Shown: positions 26,591 to 36,534, counted from the first letter of the stretch. The stretch: DNA of 64,000 nucleotides from Prochlorococcus sp. AG-402-L09 (GCA_003216715.1 QCIK01000005.1:62001-126000); one strand, 5' to 3'. The notes: generated from the letters alone by a model not told the origin. Made by a program: numbers and translations.

Positions 26591-26761
26591 ATGGTTCGCA
26601 TAATTGTTGCTTTTACTCCATTAGTAGGCGCTATTGCTTTCCCGTTATTAATTCCTACTATTATTGAACGTTTAGGACTTGGTCCTGGAGTGTTAAGTGC
26701 TTTGATTTTAAGTTCGCTTTGGTTTATCGCAATGCTTCGTACTTCTGAAATGCCTCACTGA
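26591..26761 (+). CDS. Small hydrophobic membrane protein (56 aa)
   Basis: Frame ATG 26591 to TGA 26759. Two hydrophobic stretches (RIIVAFTPLVGAIAFPLLIPTII and GVLSALILSSLWFIAML) are split by ERLGLGPG; it ends RTSEMPH. The pattern suggests a helical hairpin in the thylakoid or plasma membrane. I cannot assign it to a known small subunit of NDH-1, PSI or PSII. It starts 20 bp after the DUF4912 stop on the same strand and 67 bp before pgm, so it may share their transcript. Likely real, function unknown. Confidence 0.55.
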   Translation: MVRIIVAFTPLVGAIAFPLLIPTIIERLGLGPGVLSALILSSLWFIAMLRTSEMPH

Positions 26762-26828
26762 ATTCAAATTTTTGTCATTTTGATTATCGATTCATTTTTC
26801 AATATCATTCACTAAATCTATTTGCAAA

Positions 26829-28478
26829 GTGTTTTCTTCAGAATTTAGCCAACATACAGTAAAGGTAAACTCACCTTTTACTGATCAGAAACCCGGGACT
26901 TCTGGATTAAGAAAAAGCTCTAGAAAGTTTGAAGAGCCTAATTATCTTGAGAGTTTTATTGAATCGATATTTCGCGCTCTGCCTGGGGTTAAAGGGGGTG
27001 TTTTGATTGTTGGTGGAGATGGTAGATATGGCAATAAAAGAGCTATTGATATTATTCTTCGAATGGCAGCTGCCCATGGAATTACAAAAGTCATAACAAC
27101 TGTAGATGGGATTTTATCTACTCCTGCTGCTTCTAATTTGATTCGAATTAATAAAGCAATAGGTGGGATTATTTTGTCTGCCAGCCATAATCCAGGTGGA
27201 CTTGAAGGTGATTTCGGTGTAAAGCTCAATGGTTCAAATGGAGGCCCCGCATCTGAATCCCTAACTGATGAAATTTACAATTACTCTAAGAATCTTAAAG
27301 AGTATAAGATAATCAAATGTCAATCAAATAATTCTTATTCTGTTGGTCAATATAAATTGGCTTCAATGATTGTTGAGATTGTTGATGGCATAGAAGATTA
27401 CCTAGATTTAATGAAAAAAATATTTGATTTTGATTTGATTAGTTCCTATATCAACAAAGATTTTCCAATTGTTTTTGATGCTTTAAATGCGGTAACAGGG
27501 CCTTATGCAAAACGTCTTTTTATTGATTATTTAGGAGCTAATGCAGAAACAGTAAGGAATGGCGTACCTTTGGAAGATTTTGGAGGTCTTCATCCCGATC
27601 CGAATTTGACTTATGCAAAAGATCTTGCTGATTTGCTTTTAAAAGGTAATTTGTTTGCCTTTGGAGCTGCATGTGATGGGGATGGCGATAGAAATATGAT
27701 TTTAGGACGTGGTTGCTTTGTAAATCCTAGTGATAGCCTTGCAATTCTAGTTGCCAATTACGATTGTGTGCCAGGCTATGCAAGAGGTTTATCTGGTGTT
27801 GCTCGTTCCATGCCAACGAGTTCAGCGGTAGACGTTGTGGCAAAACATTTAGGGATAAATTGTTTTGAAACCCCTACTGGATGGAAATTCTTCGGTAATC
27901 TTTTGGACGCCAATCAAATTACTCTCTGTGGAGAGGAAAGTTTTGGTACTGGAAGTGATCATGTAAGAGAGAAAGATGGGTTGTGGGCTGTGCTCTTTTG
28001 GTTGCAGATACTTGCGACGAAGAAAAAGTCTGTTTCTGAGATAATGAGAAATCATTGGCTCTTTTTTGGTCGTCATTACTATTCTCGTCATGACTATGAA
28101 TCTATTCCATCTGAAGTTGCAAATTCTCTTTATTCCAGATTGAGCAATATGCTTCCCACTTTGAAAGATCAATCTTTTGCTGGAAGGACAGTTGAAAATG
28201 CTGATAATTTTAGCTACAGAGATCCAGTTGATGGTTCAATTACTCTTAATCAGGGTTTGAGAATTTTATTAGATGATGGTAGTCGAGTTCTAGTGAGACT
28301 TTCTGGTACTGGTACCCAAGGATCTACGTTGCGAGTTTACTTTGAAAGCTTTGTTCCAAGTGATGGTGACATCACTCAAGATCCTCAATTAGCCTTGGAT
28401 CCTTTAATCAAAAGTATTGATTCTTTGGCTGAGATTTCACAACGAACAGGCATGTCCGCTCCGACAGTTATTACTTAG
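26829..28478 (+). CDS. pgm: Phosphoglucomutase
   Basis: 549 residues from GTG (FTDQKPGTSGLRKSS). Interconverts glucose-1-P and glucose-6-P, linking glycogen and sugar-nucleotide synthesis to central metabolism. Active-site phosphoserine is S119 in LSASHNPGG; the metal loop is CDGDGDRN (near 287); the C-terminal phosphate-binding loop is RLSGTGTQGSTLR. Length matches the alpha-D-phosphohexomutase PGM1-like family. A terminator hairpin follows. Confidence 0.93.
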   Translation: MFSSEFSQHTVKVNSPFTDQKPGTSGLRKSSRKFEEPNYLESFIESIFRALPGVKGGVLIVGGDGRYGNKRAIDIILRMAAAHGITKVITTVDGILSTPAASNLIRINKAIGGIILSASHNPGGLEGDFGVKLNGSNGGPASESLTDEIYNYSKNLKEYKIIKCQSNNSYSVGQYKLASMIVEIVDGIEDYLDLMKKIFDFDLISSYINKDFPIVFDALNAVTGPYAKRLFIDYLGANAETVRNGVPLEDFGGLHPDPNLTYAKDLADLLLKGNLFAFGAACDGDGDRNMILGRGCFVNPSDSLAILVANYDCVPGYARGLSGVARSMPTSSAVDVVAKHLGINCFETPTGWKFFGNLLDANQITLCGEESFGTGSDHVREKDGLWAVLFWLQILATKKKSVSEIMRNHWLFFGRHYYSRHDYESIPSEVANSLYSRLSNMLPTLKDQSFAGRTVENADNFSYRDPVDGSITLNQGLRILLDDGSRVLVRLSGTGTQGSTLRVYFESFVPSDGDITQDPQLALDPLIKSIDSLAEISQRTGMSAPTVIT

Positions 28479-28510
28479 GTCAAAACCTTTCAATTGGAAA
28501 TCATCAAAAC

Positions 28511-28530
28511 AACTTTATAAGTTTTTTTTT
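28511..28530 (+). terminator. Intrinsic terminator after pgm
   Basis: AACTT (28511-28515) TAT AAGTT (28519-28523) make a 5-bp stem with a 3-nt loop, and an 8-9 base T run follows (28522-28530). It is about 35 nt beyond the pgm stop. Confidence 0.6.
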
Positions 28531-28565
28531 GCTTTTAGAGTAACAAGAATATTTGTTTATTAGCT

Positions 28566-30770
28566 TTGGCAAAAGATCTGTTTGCTTTTAATGGTGAACA
28601 GCTAATACAGAATAATGCTCCTTTAGCTGATCGCTTACGGCCTAAAACACTTGATGAATTTGTTGGTCAAGATCACATCCTTGCTCAAGGACGTTTATTG
28701 AGACGTTCAATTATTGCTGATAAAGTAGGCAATTTATTGCTTTATGGACCACCTGGAGTTGGTAAGACTACTTTGGCGAGGATTATCGCCTCAAATACCC
28801 TATCTCACTTTAGTATCCTAAATGCTGCCTTGGCTGGTATTAAGGATTTGAGATCTGAGATTGAGTCTGCAATCGATAGATTAAACAAATATGGTAAACG
28901 CACGATCTTATTTATTGATGAGGTTCATAGATTTAATACTGCTCAACAAGATGCCTTATTACCTTGGGTTGAAAATGGAACTTTGACCCTGATAGGGGCA
29001 ACTACTGAAAATCCATATTTTGAGGTAAATAAAGCTTTGGTAAGCAGATCTAGATTATTTCGATTAAAAAGTCTCAATTCAAAAGCATTACATCAATTGC
29101 TGAACCGAGCTTTGAGCGATAAGGAAAGAGGGTATGGGTTGAAATCAATCAATTTAGCTAGTGAAGCTGAGGATCATTTGGTTGATGTTTGTAATGGTGA
29201 TGCACGCGTTCTGCTTAATGCGCTTGAACTTGCTGTAGAGAGCACCATCGCAAATTTAGATAGTTCAATCAGTATTGATCTCAAGATTGCTGAAGATTCA
29301 ATTCAAGAACGAGCAGTTTTATACGACCAAAAAGGTGATGCTCATTTTGATACGATCAGCGCTTTTATTAAGTCATTAAGAGGTTCGGATCCTGATGCGG
29401 CCTTATTTTGGCTTGCTCAAATGTTGGAGGCTGGAGAAAATCCACGATTCATTTTTAGACGGATGCTCATCGCTGCAGGAGAAGATATTGGTCTTGCTGA
29501 TCCCAATGCAATTGTCATCGTTGAGTCATGCGCCGCGGCTTTTGATCGAATAGGTTTGCCAGAGGGTATTTACCCTCTGGCTCAGGCAACCTTGTACTTG
29601 GCTTTAACTGAGAAAAGCAATAGTGTGAAGGCTATTTTTAAGGCAGTTCAGAAAGTTAAAGATTCCCAAAAGCAAAATGTTCCATCTCACCTTAAAGATG
29701 CAAATCGAGATCAAGAAGCTTTTGGAGATGGCATAGGTTACAAGTATCCACATTCATTTTCAAAAAATTGGGTTCCACAGCAATATTTGCCAGATAGTTT
29801 GCTAAACGAGATTTTTTGGGAGCCAACTGAACATGGATGGGAAGGGCAAAGACGATCTCTTGTGAATGACAGAAGATCTGAACAGTTAGCTTCCTTAGTT
29901 GAAGTTGAGCAACAAAATCCTTTAACTATTACATCTGGAAAAGTTGATAATGATTTCGAGAAAAGGTTATCTCGTAATGTTTTGCCAGAGGGGGAACGAT
30001 TAAAAAACTTGGCGACTAAATTATGGACAGGCATTAATTGGAAAAAAAATCATAGAGTTTTAGTCTTAAGTCCTAGTTCTTTACTTTGGTCTTTAACGCC
30101 TTTAAGAGAGGTATCTGAAGGTGGCGTTGTTTTGGCTGTATCAGAAGATAATTATCCTAGGTTATTAGCAGAATTAGACTTTTTGGCTCCGATGGAGCGA
30201 CCCCTTTTAATTGATTCGAAAGTTGAATCAATTAAAACATTAGAAGAAAATCTCAAATTTGAGGTAATTGGAGGAAGGATTCCTTGGAAAGTTTTTTCTG
30301 AAACAAATTTTTCTAAATTGTGGCCGATTCTTACTGAGAAATCTACAGCGAATACAGAATTAAGTTTGATTATAAGTAACCCATCTTCTGGCCCTGCACT
30401 TTCTTTAAAGGAAAGCATAGATGTTTGTAGTCATAATACAAATACTGATTTTTCCTTATTAAATGATTTAATTTGTAAAGAAGAAACGTGGCTAAATAAC
30501 CAAGAGCATAAAGAAAAATTCATTCTACAATTAGAAAAATTAGGCTGGAATATTTCTTTTGAAGAATGGACTGAGCTTATATATCAAAAAGTTGATAGCT
30601 CTATAATTAAAAGGTGGCTTAATCAAGGAAGTGAATATCGAGAAATTATTCTAAAAAATTGTAATGAAGAAGAATTAAATCAATTAAAAAAATTATTTCA
30701 AAGCTTGAACGGCAGGACAATAAAACAAAGACTTATACATACTAAGTTGCTTGCTAAAAATAAGAATTAA
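28566..30770 (+). CDS. rarA: RarA/MgsA AAA+ ATPase fused to a cyanobacterial C-terminal domain
   Basis: 734 residues from TTG. Residues about 20-430 are a RarA (MgsA, WRNIP1-like) clamp-loader-type ATPase: Walker [10 protein letters not shown] at 61-69, Walker [10 protein letters not shown], sensor-type RSRLFRL and the RarA C-terminal helices. This part acts at stalled replication forks. From about 440 a separate region of nearly 300 residues follows, with a Rossmann-like opening ([29 protein letters not shown]). This RarA-plus-unknown-domain fusion is known from cyanobacteria; the role of the second domain is not. It overlaps the stop of the convergent phosphopantetheinyl transferase gene by four bases. 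Confidence 0.85.
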   Translation: MAKDLFAFNGEQLIQNNAPLADRLRPKTLDEFVGQDHILAQGRLLRRSIIADKVGNLLLYGPPGVGKTTLARIIASNTLSHFSILNAALAGIKDLRSEIESAIDRLNKYGKRTILFIDEVHRFNTAQQDALLPWVENGTLTLIGATTENPYFEVNKALVSRSRLFRLKSLNSKALHQLLNRALSDKERGYGLKSINLASEAEDHLVDVCNGDARVLLNALELAVESTIANLDSSISIDLKIAEDSIQERAVLYDQKGDAHFDTISAFIKSLRGSDPDAALFWLAQMLEAGENPRFIFRRMLIAAGEDIGLADPNAIVIVESCAAAFDRIGLPEGIYPLAQATLYLALTEKSNSVKAIFKAVQKVKDSQKQNVPSHLKDANRDQEAFGDGIGYKYPHSFSKNWVPQQYLPDSLLNEIFWEPTEHGWEGQRRSLVNDRRSEQLASLVEVEQQNPLTITSGKVDNDFEKRLSRNVLPEGERLKNLATKLWTGINWKKNHRVLVLSPSSLLWSLTPLREVSEGGVVLAVSEDNYPRLLAELDFLAPMERPLLIDSKVESIKTLEENLKFEVIGGRIPWKVFSETNFSKLWPILTEKSTANTELSLIISNPSSGPALSLKESIDVCSHNTNTDFSLLNDLICKEETWLNNQEHKEKFILQLEKLGWNISFEEWTELIYQKVDSSIIKRWLNQGSEYREIILKNCNEEELNQLKKLFQSLNGRTIKQRLIHTKLLAKNKN

Positions 30771-31423
30771 TTAAGGCAAATTATTGGTTTGCTTGTTACT
30801 GAATCTACATCTAATGCAATTGCAAAAGTCCATTGATCATGATTTTGTTCGTAAACTTTTACTTTGTGTCCAAGCTTTTTATGATATGCAAATGATGATT
30901 TATTTTCCCAAATCCATTGATTTATATCAGTCGCTATTTTTCCACTCTGCCATTTGATTGCGGCTTCTTTTATCACCCATCTTTTTAATACTAGTTCTTT
31001 GGCTTGACTTGGAGTTAAATCGTCTATTTCGCAATTCTCATATTGACTGAAAAAACGTTTTGACAATTTATGAGCTTGAAACTGTCTATCCTTTCTTTCT
31101 ATATCGACTCCAATTTTTGCTGCCGACCATCCTATGAATAAAGCATCAGAACAGTGGCTCATGCTGATATGACCTAATCCTTCGGCTAAAGAAGGTGACT
31201 CCCCTGGATCGGCTTTAAGAGGTATGTCAAGAGGCTCTAGGCCCGTCATGTTGGACATGGCATGCCTGAGGCAGCCTCTAGAAAAGTGGTAAGTCAATCC
31301 TCTCCTAGGTGATAATTTTTGAACCCATTTTTTTTCTTCATTGCTTATTGGTAAAAGTTTCGATGGCATCAAAAATAGCCAAAGGCCTAGTACGCTTTTA
31401 TCGTTTATTTGAGTTGTAATCAT
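30767..31423 (-). CDS. 4'-phosphopantetheinyl transferase (Sfp/HetI type)
   Basis: About 218 residues from ATG 31423 (a further upstream frame to 31459 would run inside bcp; a downstream Met at 31369 is also possible). Family motifs: GVDIERK (Mg2+-binding GxDxE) and WVIKEAAIKW (the KExxxK motif); IXHSHC-like MSHCSDALF before them. Transfers phosphopantetheine from CoA to acyl carrier proteins. Cyanobacteria use an Sfp-like enzyme for their fatty-acid ACP. The start codon shares the CATG at 31421-31424 with bcp on the other strand. Confidence 0.85.
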   Translation of the reverse strand: MITTQINDKSVLGLWLFLMPSKLLPISNEEKKWVQKLSPRRGLTYHFSRGCLRHAMSNMTGLEPLDIPLKADPGESPSLAEGLGHISMSHCSDALFIGWSAAKIGVDIERKDRQFQAHKLSKRFFSQYENCEIDDLTPSQAKELVLKRWVIKEAAIKWQSGKIATDINQWIWENKSSFAYHKKLGHKVKVYEQNHDQWTFAIALDVDSVTSKPIICLN

Positions 31424-31889
31424 GACTCTCTGTATAGGCGATTCTGCACCAGATTTCACTCTCCCTAATCAAGATAGTGTTAATACCAGTCTCTCATCCT
31501 TCAAAGGATCGAGAGTCGTAATTTATTTTTATCCAAAAGATGATACTCCTGGTTGTACTAAGGAAGCTTGCAGCTTTCGAGATAATTGGGAGCTTTTTAA
31601 ATCAAACAATATTCAAGTTTTAGGTATTAGTAAGGATGCCTCAAAATCGCATATAAAATTCATTGATAAACATGAGCTACCTTTTATACTTTTAACTGAT
31701 AGTGAGCCATGTCCTGTTGCGACATTATATGAAAGTTATGGCTTGAAGAAATTTATGGGTAGAGAGTATTATGGAATGATGAGACATACTTTCGTTATAG
31801 ATAAAGATGGGAAAATAGAATTAATATATTTAAAAGTAAAATCAGCAAATATGGCAAATCAGATTTTACATGATCTTAATTTGAATTAA
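31422..31889 (+). CDS. bcp: Peroxiredoxin of the Bcp/PrxQ type
   Basis: 155 residues. MTLCIGDSAPDFTLP opens the family; the peroxidatic Cys45 sits in DTPGCTKEAC, with the likely resolving Cys50 five residues on, as in atypical 2-Cys PrxQ. Reduces hydroperoxides with thioredoxin. Start is fixed at 31422 by homology and overlaps the start of the divergent phosphopantetheinyl transferase. It overlaps the end of coaX by 14 bases (convergent). Confidence 0.92.
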   Translation: MTLCIGDSAPDFTLPNQDSVNTSLSSFKGSRVVIYFYPKDDTPGCTKEACSFRDNWELFKSNNIQVLGISKDASKSHIKFIDKHELPFILLTDSEPCPVATLYESYGLKKFMGREYYGMMRHTFVIDKDGKIELIYLKVKSANMANQILHDLNLN

Positions 31890-32577
31890 TTTTTTGGTCT
31901 ATATCAATCATTCCTTCTAGAACTAGATTAGGAGAATGATTTATATCAATATTTTTATTTTTCAGTTCATTTAATATGATTGGTGCATCACCTCCGCAGA
32001 TCCATATCGGTAATTTGGTCTCCTCAAAAGTTTGTAAGATTAATCCTAATAAGCCATTTATGGCTCCTCTGATCATTGCATTTTTCGTTTCATGTTGAAA
32101 TGTCTCTATTGGGATTGTCTTGATGATTGGATTGTCTAAATTTAATGAACCATTTGCCATCGAAGATAATTGAAGTCTTAATCCAGAAATCAATTGCCCT
32201 CCAGCGAACTCTCCTTTTTTTGTTATTTTTGTGACGCTCATGATTGTCCCTGCATCAATAACAATTAAGTCTTGTTTTTTGCTGTTGAAAGATGATTGCT
32301 TGTTAAAAGCACTCCATGAAGCTAGAGCTCTATCAATCCCTAAATTAGATGGAAGATTGATTAGCGGAACATCATTTAAATTTATTTTTTTTGAAGGACA
32401 TAATTTCAGATTCTCAGGAATTGGACCTACTGCAGCCCAAGATAATTCAGAATGATTTGTATTTTTAAATTCGATTGGATTTGGAGTGGTATGAAAATAT
32501 TTACAATCTTCTTGGATCTTTGATGCCCAATGCCATCTTGTATTACCAATCATTAAGTAATTTTTTTCTAAAAACAC
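31876..32577 (-). CDS. coaX: Type III pantothenate kinase
   Basis: 233 residues. First step of CoA synthesis, ATP-dependent (this type is not feedback-inhibited). Motifs: LMIGNTRWHWA at the start, GIDRALASWSAF mid-protein and VIDAGTIMSVT, then GGQLISGLRLQ. The usual first motif is DxGNT; here the Asp is replaced by Met (see findings). Second Asp in IDAG is kept. Starts 3 bp after the cysH stop, so the two genes are a unit. Confidence 0.88.
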   Translation of the reverse strand: MFLEKNYLMIGNTRWHWASKIQEDCKYFHTTPNPIEFKNTNHSELSWAAVGPIPENLKLCPSKKINLNDVPLINLPSNLGIDRALASWSAFNKQSSFNSKKQDLIVIDAGTIMSVTKITKKGEFAGGQLISGLRLQLSSMANGSLNLDNPIIKTIPIETFQHETKNAMIRGAINGLLGLILQTFEETKLPIWICGGDAPIILNELKNKNIDINHSPNLVLEGMIDIDQKINSN

Positions 32578-32580
32578 CAG

Positions 32581-33372
32581 CTAAATTCCTTCTCCCAAAA
32601 AATTATTTTCATCAACATGAATCCCACACTCTTCACTGACTCCTCCAAATCTTGTTGATCTTCCTTTGGAATTATGATTTTCGGCTCCGCTTGAATGCCA
32701 ATCACCAACAGTAGAATAACCTTTTTCAAATAAAGGGTGTTGAGGTAAATCATTACTTTCCATGTAATAGAAAATATCTTTTTTAGTCCAGTTTAATAGA
32801 GGTCGAAGAGTTAAACGGTCTCTCATGTAATCAATATGAGACATTGATTCTCTGTTTTTTGTTTGACCTTTACGTACTCCGCTAGCCCAACAAAGAGCCT
32901 CGAGTTCTGATAAGACATTCTCTAAAGGCTTGATTTTTCGTATTTGGTGATATTTTTTTAGATCTCTTGATTCTCCGGTTTCCCAAAGTTTTCCATACAG
33001 TGCTTCCATCCTTGCTGGAGAGATATGGCTTTGAGCCACTATCAAATCTAATTCGAATAGTTTTGTTAGTTTTTCTGCATAGTTATAAGTTTCTTGAGGT
33101 AGATAACCAGTATCTATCCAAATCACCTTGGGTTTTTTTCTGGATTTTAAAGCTACCGTCATATGAAGTAGAACAGCAGATTGGATTCCAAAACTGGTTG
33201 TTAAAACAAATTTCTCATCAAATTTCTCATAGGCCCATTGAAGTTGATCTTGAGCAGTAAGTTTTTCAAGATATTGATTTGTTTCATCAATTGATTTCAC
33301 CAGAAAAGGTTTAGCAAAGTTAGTTGATTCTCTCAAATCACTGGTGTAATTGTCTTGGGATTCTTTCTGCAT
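32581..33372 (-). CDS. cysH: Phosphoadenylyl-sulfate (PAPS) reductase
   Basis: 263 residues. Reduces PAPS to sulfite with thioredoxin in sulfur assimilation. Motifs: P-loop-like VLTTSFGIQSAVLLHM near 55-70, IDTGYLPQETY, and the C-terminal catalytic ECGIH with Cys249. The Cys pairs (CCxxRKxxPL and the second Cys cluster) of the APS-reducing type are absent, so PAPS is the likely substrate. First gene of a cysH-coaX pair. Upstream it faces the ndbB start across a 71-bp gap. Confidence 0.9.
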   Translation of the reverse strand: MQKESQDNYTSDLRESTNFAKPFLVKSIDETNQYLEKLTAQDQLQWAYEKFDEKFVLTTSFGIQSAVLLHMTVALKSRKKPKVIWIDTGYLPQETYNYAEKLTKLFELDLIVAQSHISPARMEALYGKLWETGESRDLKKYHQIRKIKPLENVLSELEALCWASGVRKGQTKNRESMSHIDYMRDRLTLRPLLNWTKKDIFYYMESNDLPQHPLFEKGYSTVGDWHSSGAENHNSKGRSTRFGGVSEECGIHVDENNFLGEGI

Positions 33373-33443
33373 ATTTGAGAATTGAATGCCGAATTGGTCA
33401 AATTTTGTTTAGGGTCTTTCAAATCATTTTAAATCTAGTCCCT

Positions 33444-34646
33444 ATGGACTTGAACAATTTGAAATCTGACCCAATAGTTGTTTTGGGTGGTGGCTTTGGA
33501 GGACTGGCAACTGTTCAAGCTTTGTTGGCCAAGTCAGATGGAACATCAGTTATTTTGATTGATCAAGGCAATAGATTTCTTTTTAAGCCATTGCTCTATG
33601 AGTTGTTAAGCGGTGAGCTTCAATTATGGGAGGTAGCACCTCAGTATTCTGATTTAGCTTCAGAATTAAGATTTATTTTTTTACAAGAATGTGTCGTTGA
33701 GATTGATGAAATAGAACACAAGATAATTACTTCATCTGCGATTGAAATCACTTATTCTCAACTTGTTATTAGCACAGGAGTTACAACTGATTATTCCTTG
33801 CTAGAAAATTTACAAGACTATGCTTGTGGCTTTTCTAATTTAAATGACTTTAGAAGAATCAAAAAGTTAATAACTAAAATAAATAATTCTTCTGAATGCA
33901 CTAATCCTATTGTGATTGCTGGCGCTGGTCCCACTGGTGTTGAGCTTGCATGTAAAATATCTGATTTAATAAAAGATCGGATTGAAATATATTTAGTTGA
34001 TAAAGGAGATAAAATTCTACCCTCTTGTAAATCATTTAATAGAGAGATAGCAATTGATGCAATAGATAAGAGAAATATTAAAGTTTATTTAGACTATTAT
34101 ATCAAATCTGTTGATAAAACTTTTTTAGAACTTTCCAGCACTGATCATGAAACCAATAATTTTATTAAAATTGATTATTCTACTTTAATATGGACTGCAG
34201 GATTAAAACCTACTAAATCAAAATTTATACATCATTTTTTGAATAAAAATCAGAAGATTAAAGTAAATGAATTTATGCAAATAGATGAATATCCTAATAT
34301 TTTTTTCGTTGGAGACATCACATCTTGTGAAAAGACCCCCTTCCCTTCTTCCGCTCAAGTTGCAATGCAGCAAGGTTCTTTAGTGGCTCAAAATATTATT
34401 TCTTTAAGAAAGGGGAATGAACTTAAACCATTTAAATTTGATGATCTTGGAGAAATGTTGAGTCTTGGTATTGGTAATGCATCTATTACTGGATATGGAA
34501 TCACCTTGGCAGGACCCCTTGCATTTGAAATTAGGCGTGTTGCATATTTAATGAGAATGCCAGGTTTTCTTCTATCGTTTAAATCCTCTGGTTCATGGCT
34601 AATTAGTCAAAAAATAATTAATCGTTTATTTTCCCAATCTCCCTAG
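33444..34646 (+). CDS. ndbB: Type II NAD(P)H dehydrogenase
   Basis: 400 residues from ATG 33444; a longer frame reaches 33324 but would overlap cysH. FAD-binding VVLGGGFGGLATVQAL at 13-28 or so, NAD(H)-binding IVIAGAGPTGVELA in the middle, and the family C-terminal FFVGDI. Feeds electrons from NADH into quinone without pumping protons; in cyanobacteria they are suggested to sense redox. A C-terminal amphipathic segment for membrane contact is likely. Gene name is the closest match by memory. Confidence 0.85.
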   Translation: MDLNNLKSDPIVVLGGGFGGLATVQALLAKSDGTSVILIDQGNRFLFKPLLYELLSGELQLWEVAPQYSDLASELRFIFLQECVVEIDEIEHKIITSSAIEITYSQLVISTGVTTDYSLLENLQDYACGFSNLNDFRRIKKLITKINNSSECTNPIVIAGAGPTGVELACKISDLIKDRIEIYLVDKGDKILPSCKSFNREIAIDAIDKRNIKVYLDYYIKSVDKTFLELSSTDHETNNFIKIDYSTLIWTAGLKPTKSKFIHHFLNKNQKIKVNEFMQIDEYPNIFFVGDITSCEKTPFPSSAQVAMQQGSLVAQNIISLRKGNELKPFKFDDLGEMLSLGIGNASITGYGITLAGPLAFEIRRVAYLMRMPGFLLSFKSSGSWLISQKIINRLFSQSP

Positions 34647-34716
34647 CTCCTTTACGCAGTAGTCTTAAAATTAATACTTGGACAGAGTCAGTTGGACAGG
34701 CTATTAATGAAATAAT

Positions 34717-36534
34717 ATGAATGAGATATTAACTGTTTTTGAGAATCCAAAAGCTGTCATAACTTTGGCAGTGTTAATTAGTGCAGTTTGTTTATTCGTA
34801 AGTAGTGCTCTAGCTCCTGAACTGACTGGACTTTTGAGTGTTGCATTATTAATGGCCACAGGAGTTCTTTCTCCTCAAAAAGCATTGGCTGGTTTTGGAA
34901 GCCCTGCTTTGATTACATTGATGGGCTTATTTGCTGTTTCTGCTGCACTTTTTAAAAGTGGAGCTCTTGATCGTTTAAGAGAGTTAATTGCTTCTGAAAG
35001 TATTCGAACTCCTCGTAGATTAATAGCTTTACTTGGATTGGTTGTTGCTCCTATTTCAGGTGTTGTTCCTAATACTCCAGTTGTGGCATCTCTTTTACCC
35101 GTTATTGAGGCTTGGTGTGTAAAGCGAAAATTATCTCCTTCTCGTGTTTTGCTGCCACTATCTTTCGCTACGGTCTTAGGCGGCACTTTAACTCTTTTGG
35201 GGAGTTCAGTAAATTTGTTAGTGAGCGATATTAGCGATCAACTTGGCTATGGTCCTTTTGATCTTTTTACTTTTACTGCAATAGGTATACCTATCTGGTT
35301 ATTTGGGACAGCCTATATGTTGTTAGCTCCTCAATCTCTACTACCTGATAGAGGAAGAATTAGTTCAGAGTATGGAGGTAGTTCTGATCAAACGGGCTAT
35401 TTTACCGAAGTCACAATTCCTTCTGGTTCTGACTTGATTGGGAATTCCTTGAGGAATAGTCGTTTACAAAGAAGATTTGATGTTGATGTTTTAGAAATAC
35501 AGAGAGAGAATGAAAGGCTTTTACCACCTCTAGCTGATCGAATAATTCAATCTGGAGATCGCTTGTTGATAAGAATTACACGCTCAGATCTTTTGCGTTT
35601 ACAACAAGAACATACAGTTCAATTAACTAAAAAATTAAATACCGAAAAGAATTTTTTTCTATCCAATACTGATGAAGGCCAACAAACTGTAGAGGTTCTT
35701 TTGCCAGCGGGCTCCACTCTGGCTGGTGCGAGTTTGCGAGAACTACGATTTAGACAAAGGCATAATGCAACTGTTTTAGCTTTAAGACGAGGCCAGCAAA
35801 CTGTTCAAGAAAGATTAGGACAAGCAATTTTAAGAGAGGGTGATGTATTACTTCTTCAAGCACCTAGAGATTCAATTAGAGGATTGCAAGATAGTAATGA
35901 TCTACTAGTTTTAGATCAATTTGATAATGATCTACCAACTGTTACTAGAAAACCGATAGCAATTGGTATTGCCATTGCTATGTTGATACTCCCTTCGCTT
36001 ACTGATTTACCTCTGGTTGCTTCGGTTTTATTGGCAGTAATTGGGATGGTTTGGGGTGGATGTTTAAGGCCCGCAGAGGTTCAAAGATCAATTCGACTAG
36101 ATGTCATTCTTTTGCTTGGATCACTTTCTAGTTTTAGTGTCGCAATGCAAAACACAGGCCTTGCTGATGCTTTTGCGAATATTTTAATTTTCATATTGCA
36201 AGACTTATCTACTTATTTTGCTTTACTAGTAATTTTTCTCTCTACCACAATATTTACTCAATTTGTCAGTAATGCTGCTTCAGTAGCTCTTTTGGCGCCA
36301 ATTGCTGTTCAATTGGCGCCAAGTATGGGCCTACCTCCTTTGGCTTTATTGATAACGGTTCTTTTTGGCGCTAGTCAATCTTTTCTTACTCCTATGGGTT
36401 ACCAGACAAACCTTATGGTATTTGGACCAGGGCGTTATCAGTTTTTAGATGTCACTAGATACGGAGCTGGTTTGACCATCTTGATGACGTTTCTTGTTCC
36501 TGCGTTGATTTTGCTAAACTATGGTATTTCTTAA
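34717..36534 (+). CDS. SLC13/DASS-family transporter with two TrkA_C domains
   Basis: 605 residues. About 11 membrane segments in two blocks (about 10-195 and 405-605), containing PNTPVVASLLPVI and SNAASVALLAPIAVQLAP, the inverted-repeat SNT/A-type motifs of the divalent-anion/Na+ symporters. In between are two RCK_C (TrkA_C) regulatory domains, about 215-300 and 315-395. Relatives are SLT-type sulfate or anion symporters. Next to KtrBA; the same TrkA_C fold in both suggests ligand control. Substrate (sulfate, dicarboxylate or other anion) is not readable. Confidence 0.85.
   Translation: MNEILTVFENPKAVITLAVLISAVCLFVSSALAPELTGLLSVALLMATGVLSPQKALAGFGSPALITLMGLFAVSAALFKSGALDRLRELIASESIRTPRRLIALLGLVVAPISGVVPNTPVVASLLPVIEAWCVKRKLSPSRVLLPLSFATVLGGTLTLLGSSVNLLVSDISDQLGYGPFDLFTFTAIGIPIWLFGTAYMLLAPQSLLPDRGRISSEYGGSSDQTGYFTEVTIPSGSDLIGNSLRNSRLQRRFDVDVLEIQRENERLLPPLADRIIQSGDRLLIRITRSDLLRLQQEHTVQLTKKLNTEKNFFLSNTDEGQQTVEVLLPAGSTLAGASLRELRFRQRHNATVLALRRGQQTVQERLGQAILREGDVLLLQAPRDSIRGLQDSNDLLVLDQFDNDLPTVTRKPIAIGIAIAMLILPSLTDLPLVASVLLAVIGMVWGGCLRPAEVQRSIRLDVILLLGSLSSFSVAMQNTGLADAFANILIFILQDLSTYFALLVIFLSTTIFTQFVSNAASVALLAPIAVQLAPSMGLPPLALLITVLFGASQSFLTPMGYQTNLMVFGPGRYQFLDVTRYGAGLTILMTFLVPALILLNYGIS

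Noticed and set aside
26942-27229. Minus-strand frame of 95 codons
   Set aside because: Antisense to pgm, including its active-site SASHNPGG region.
33324-33443. N-terminal extension of the type II NADH dehydrogenase frame
   Set aside because: Overlaps the start of cysH on the other strand and has no dehydrogenase features; ATG 33444 is followed directly by the FAD motif.
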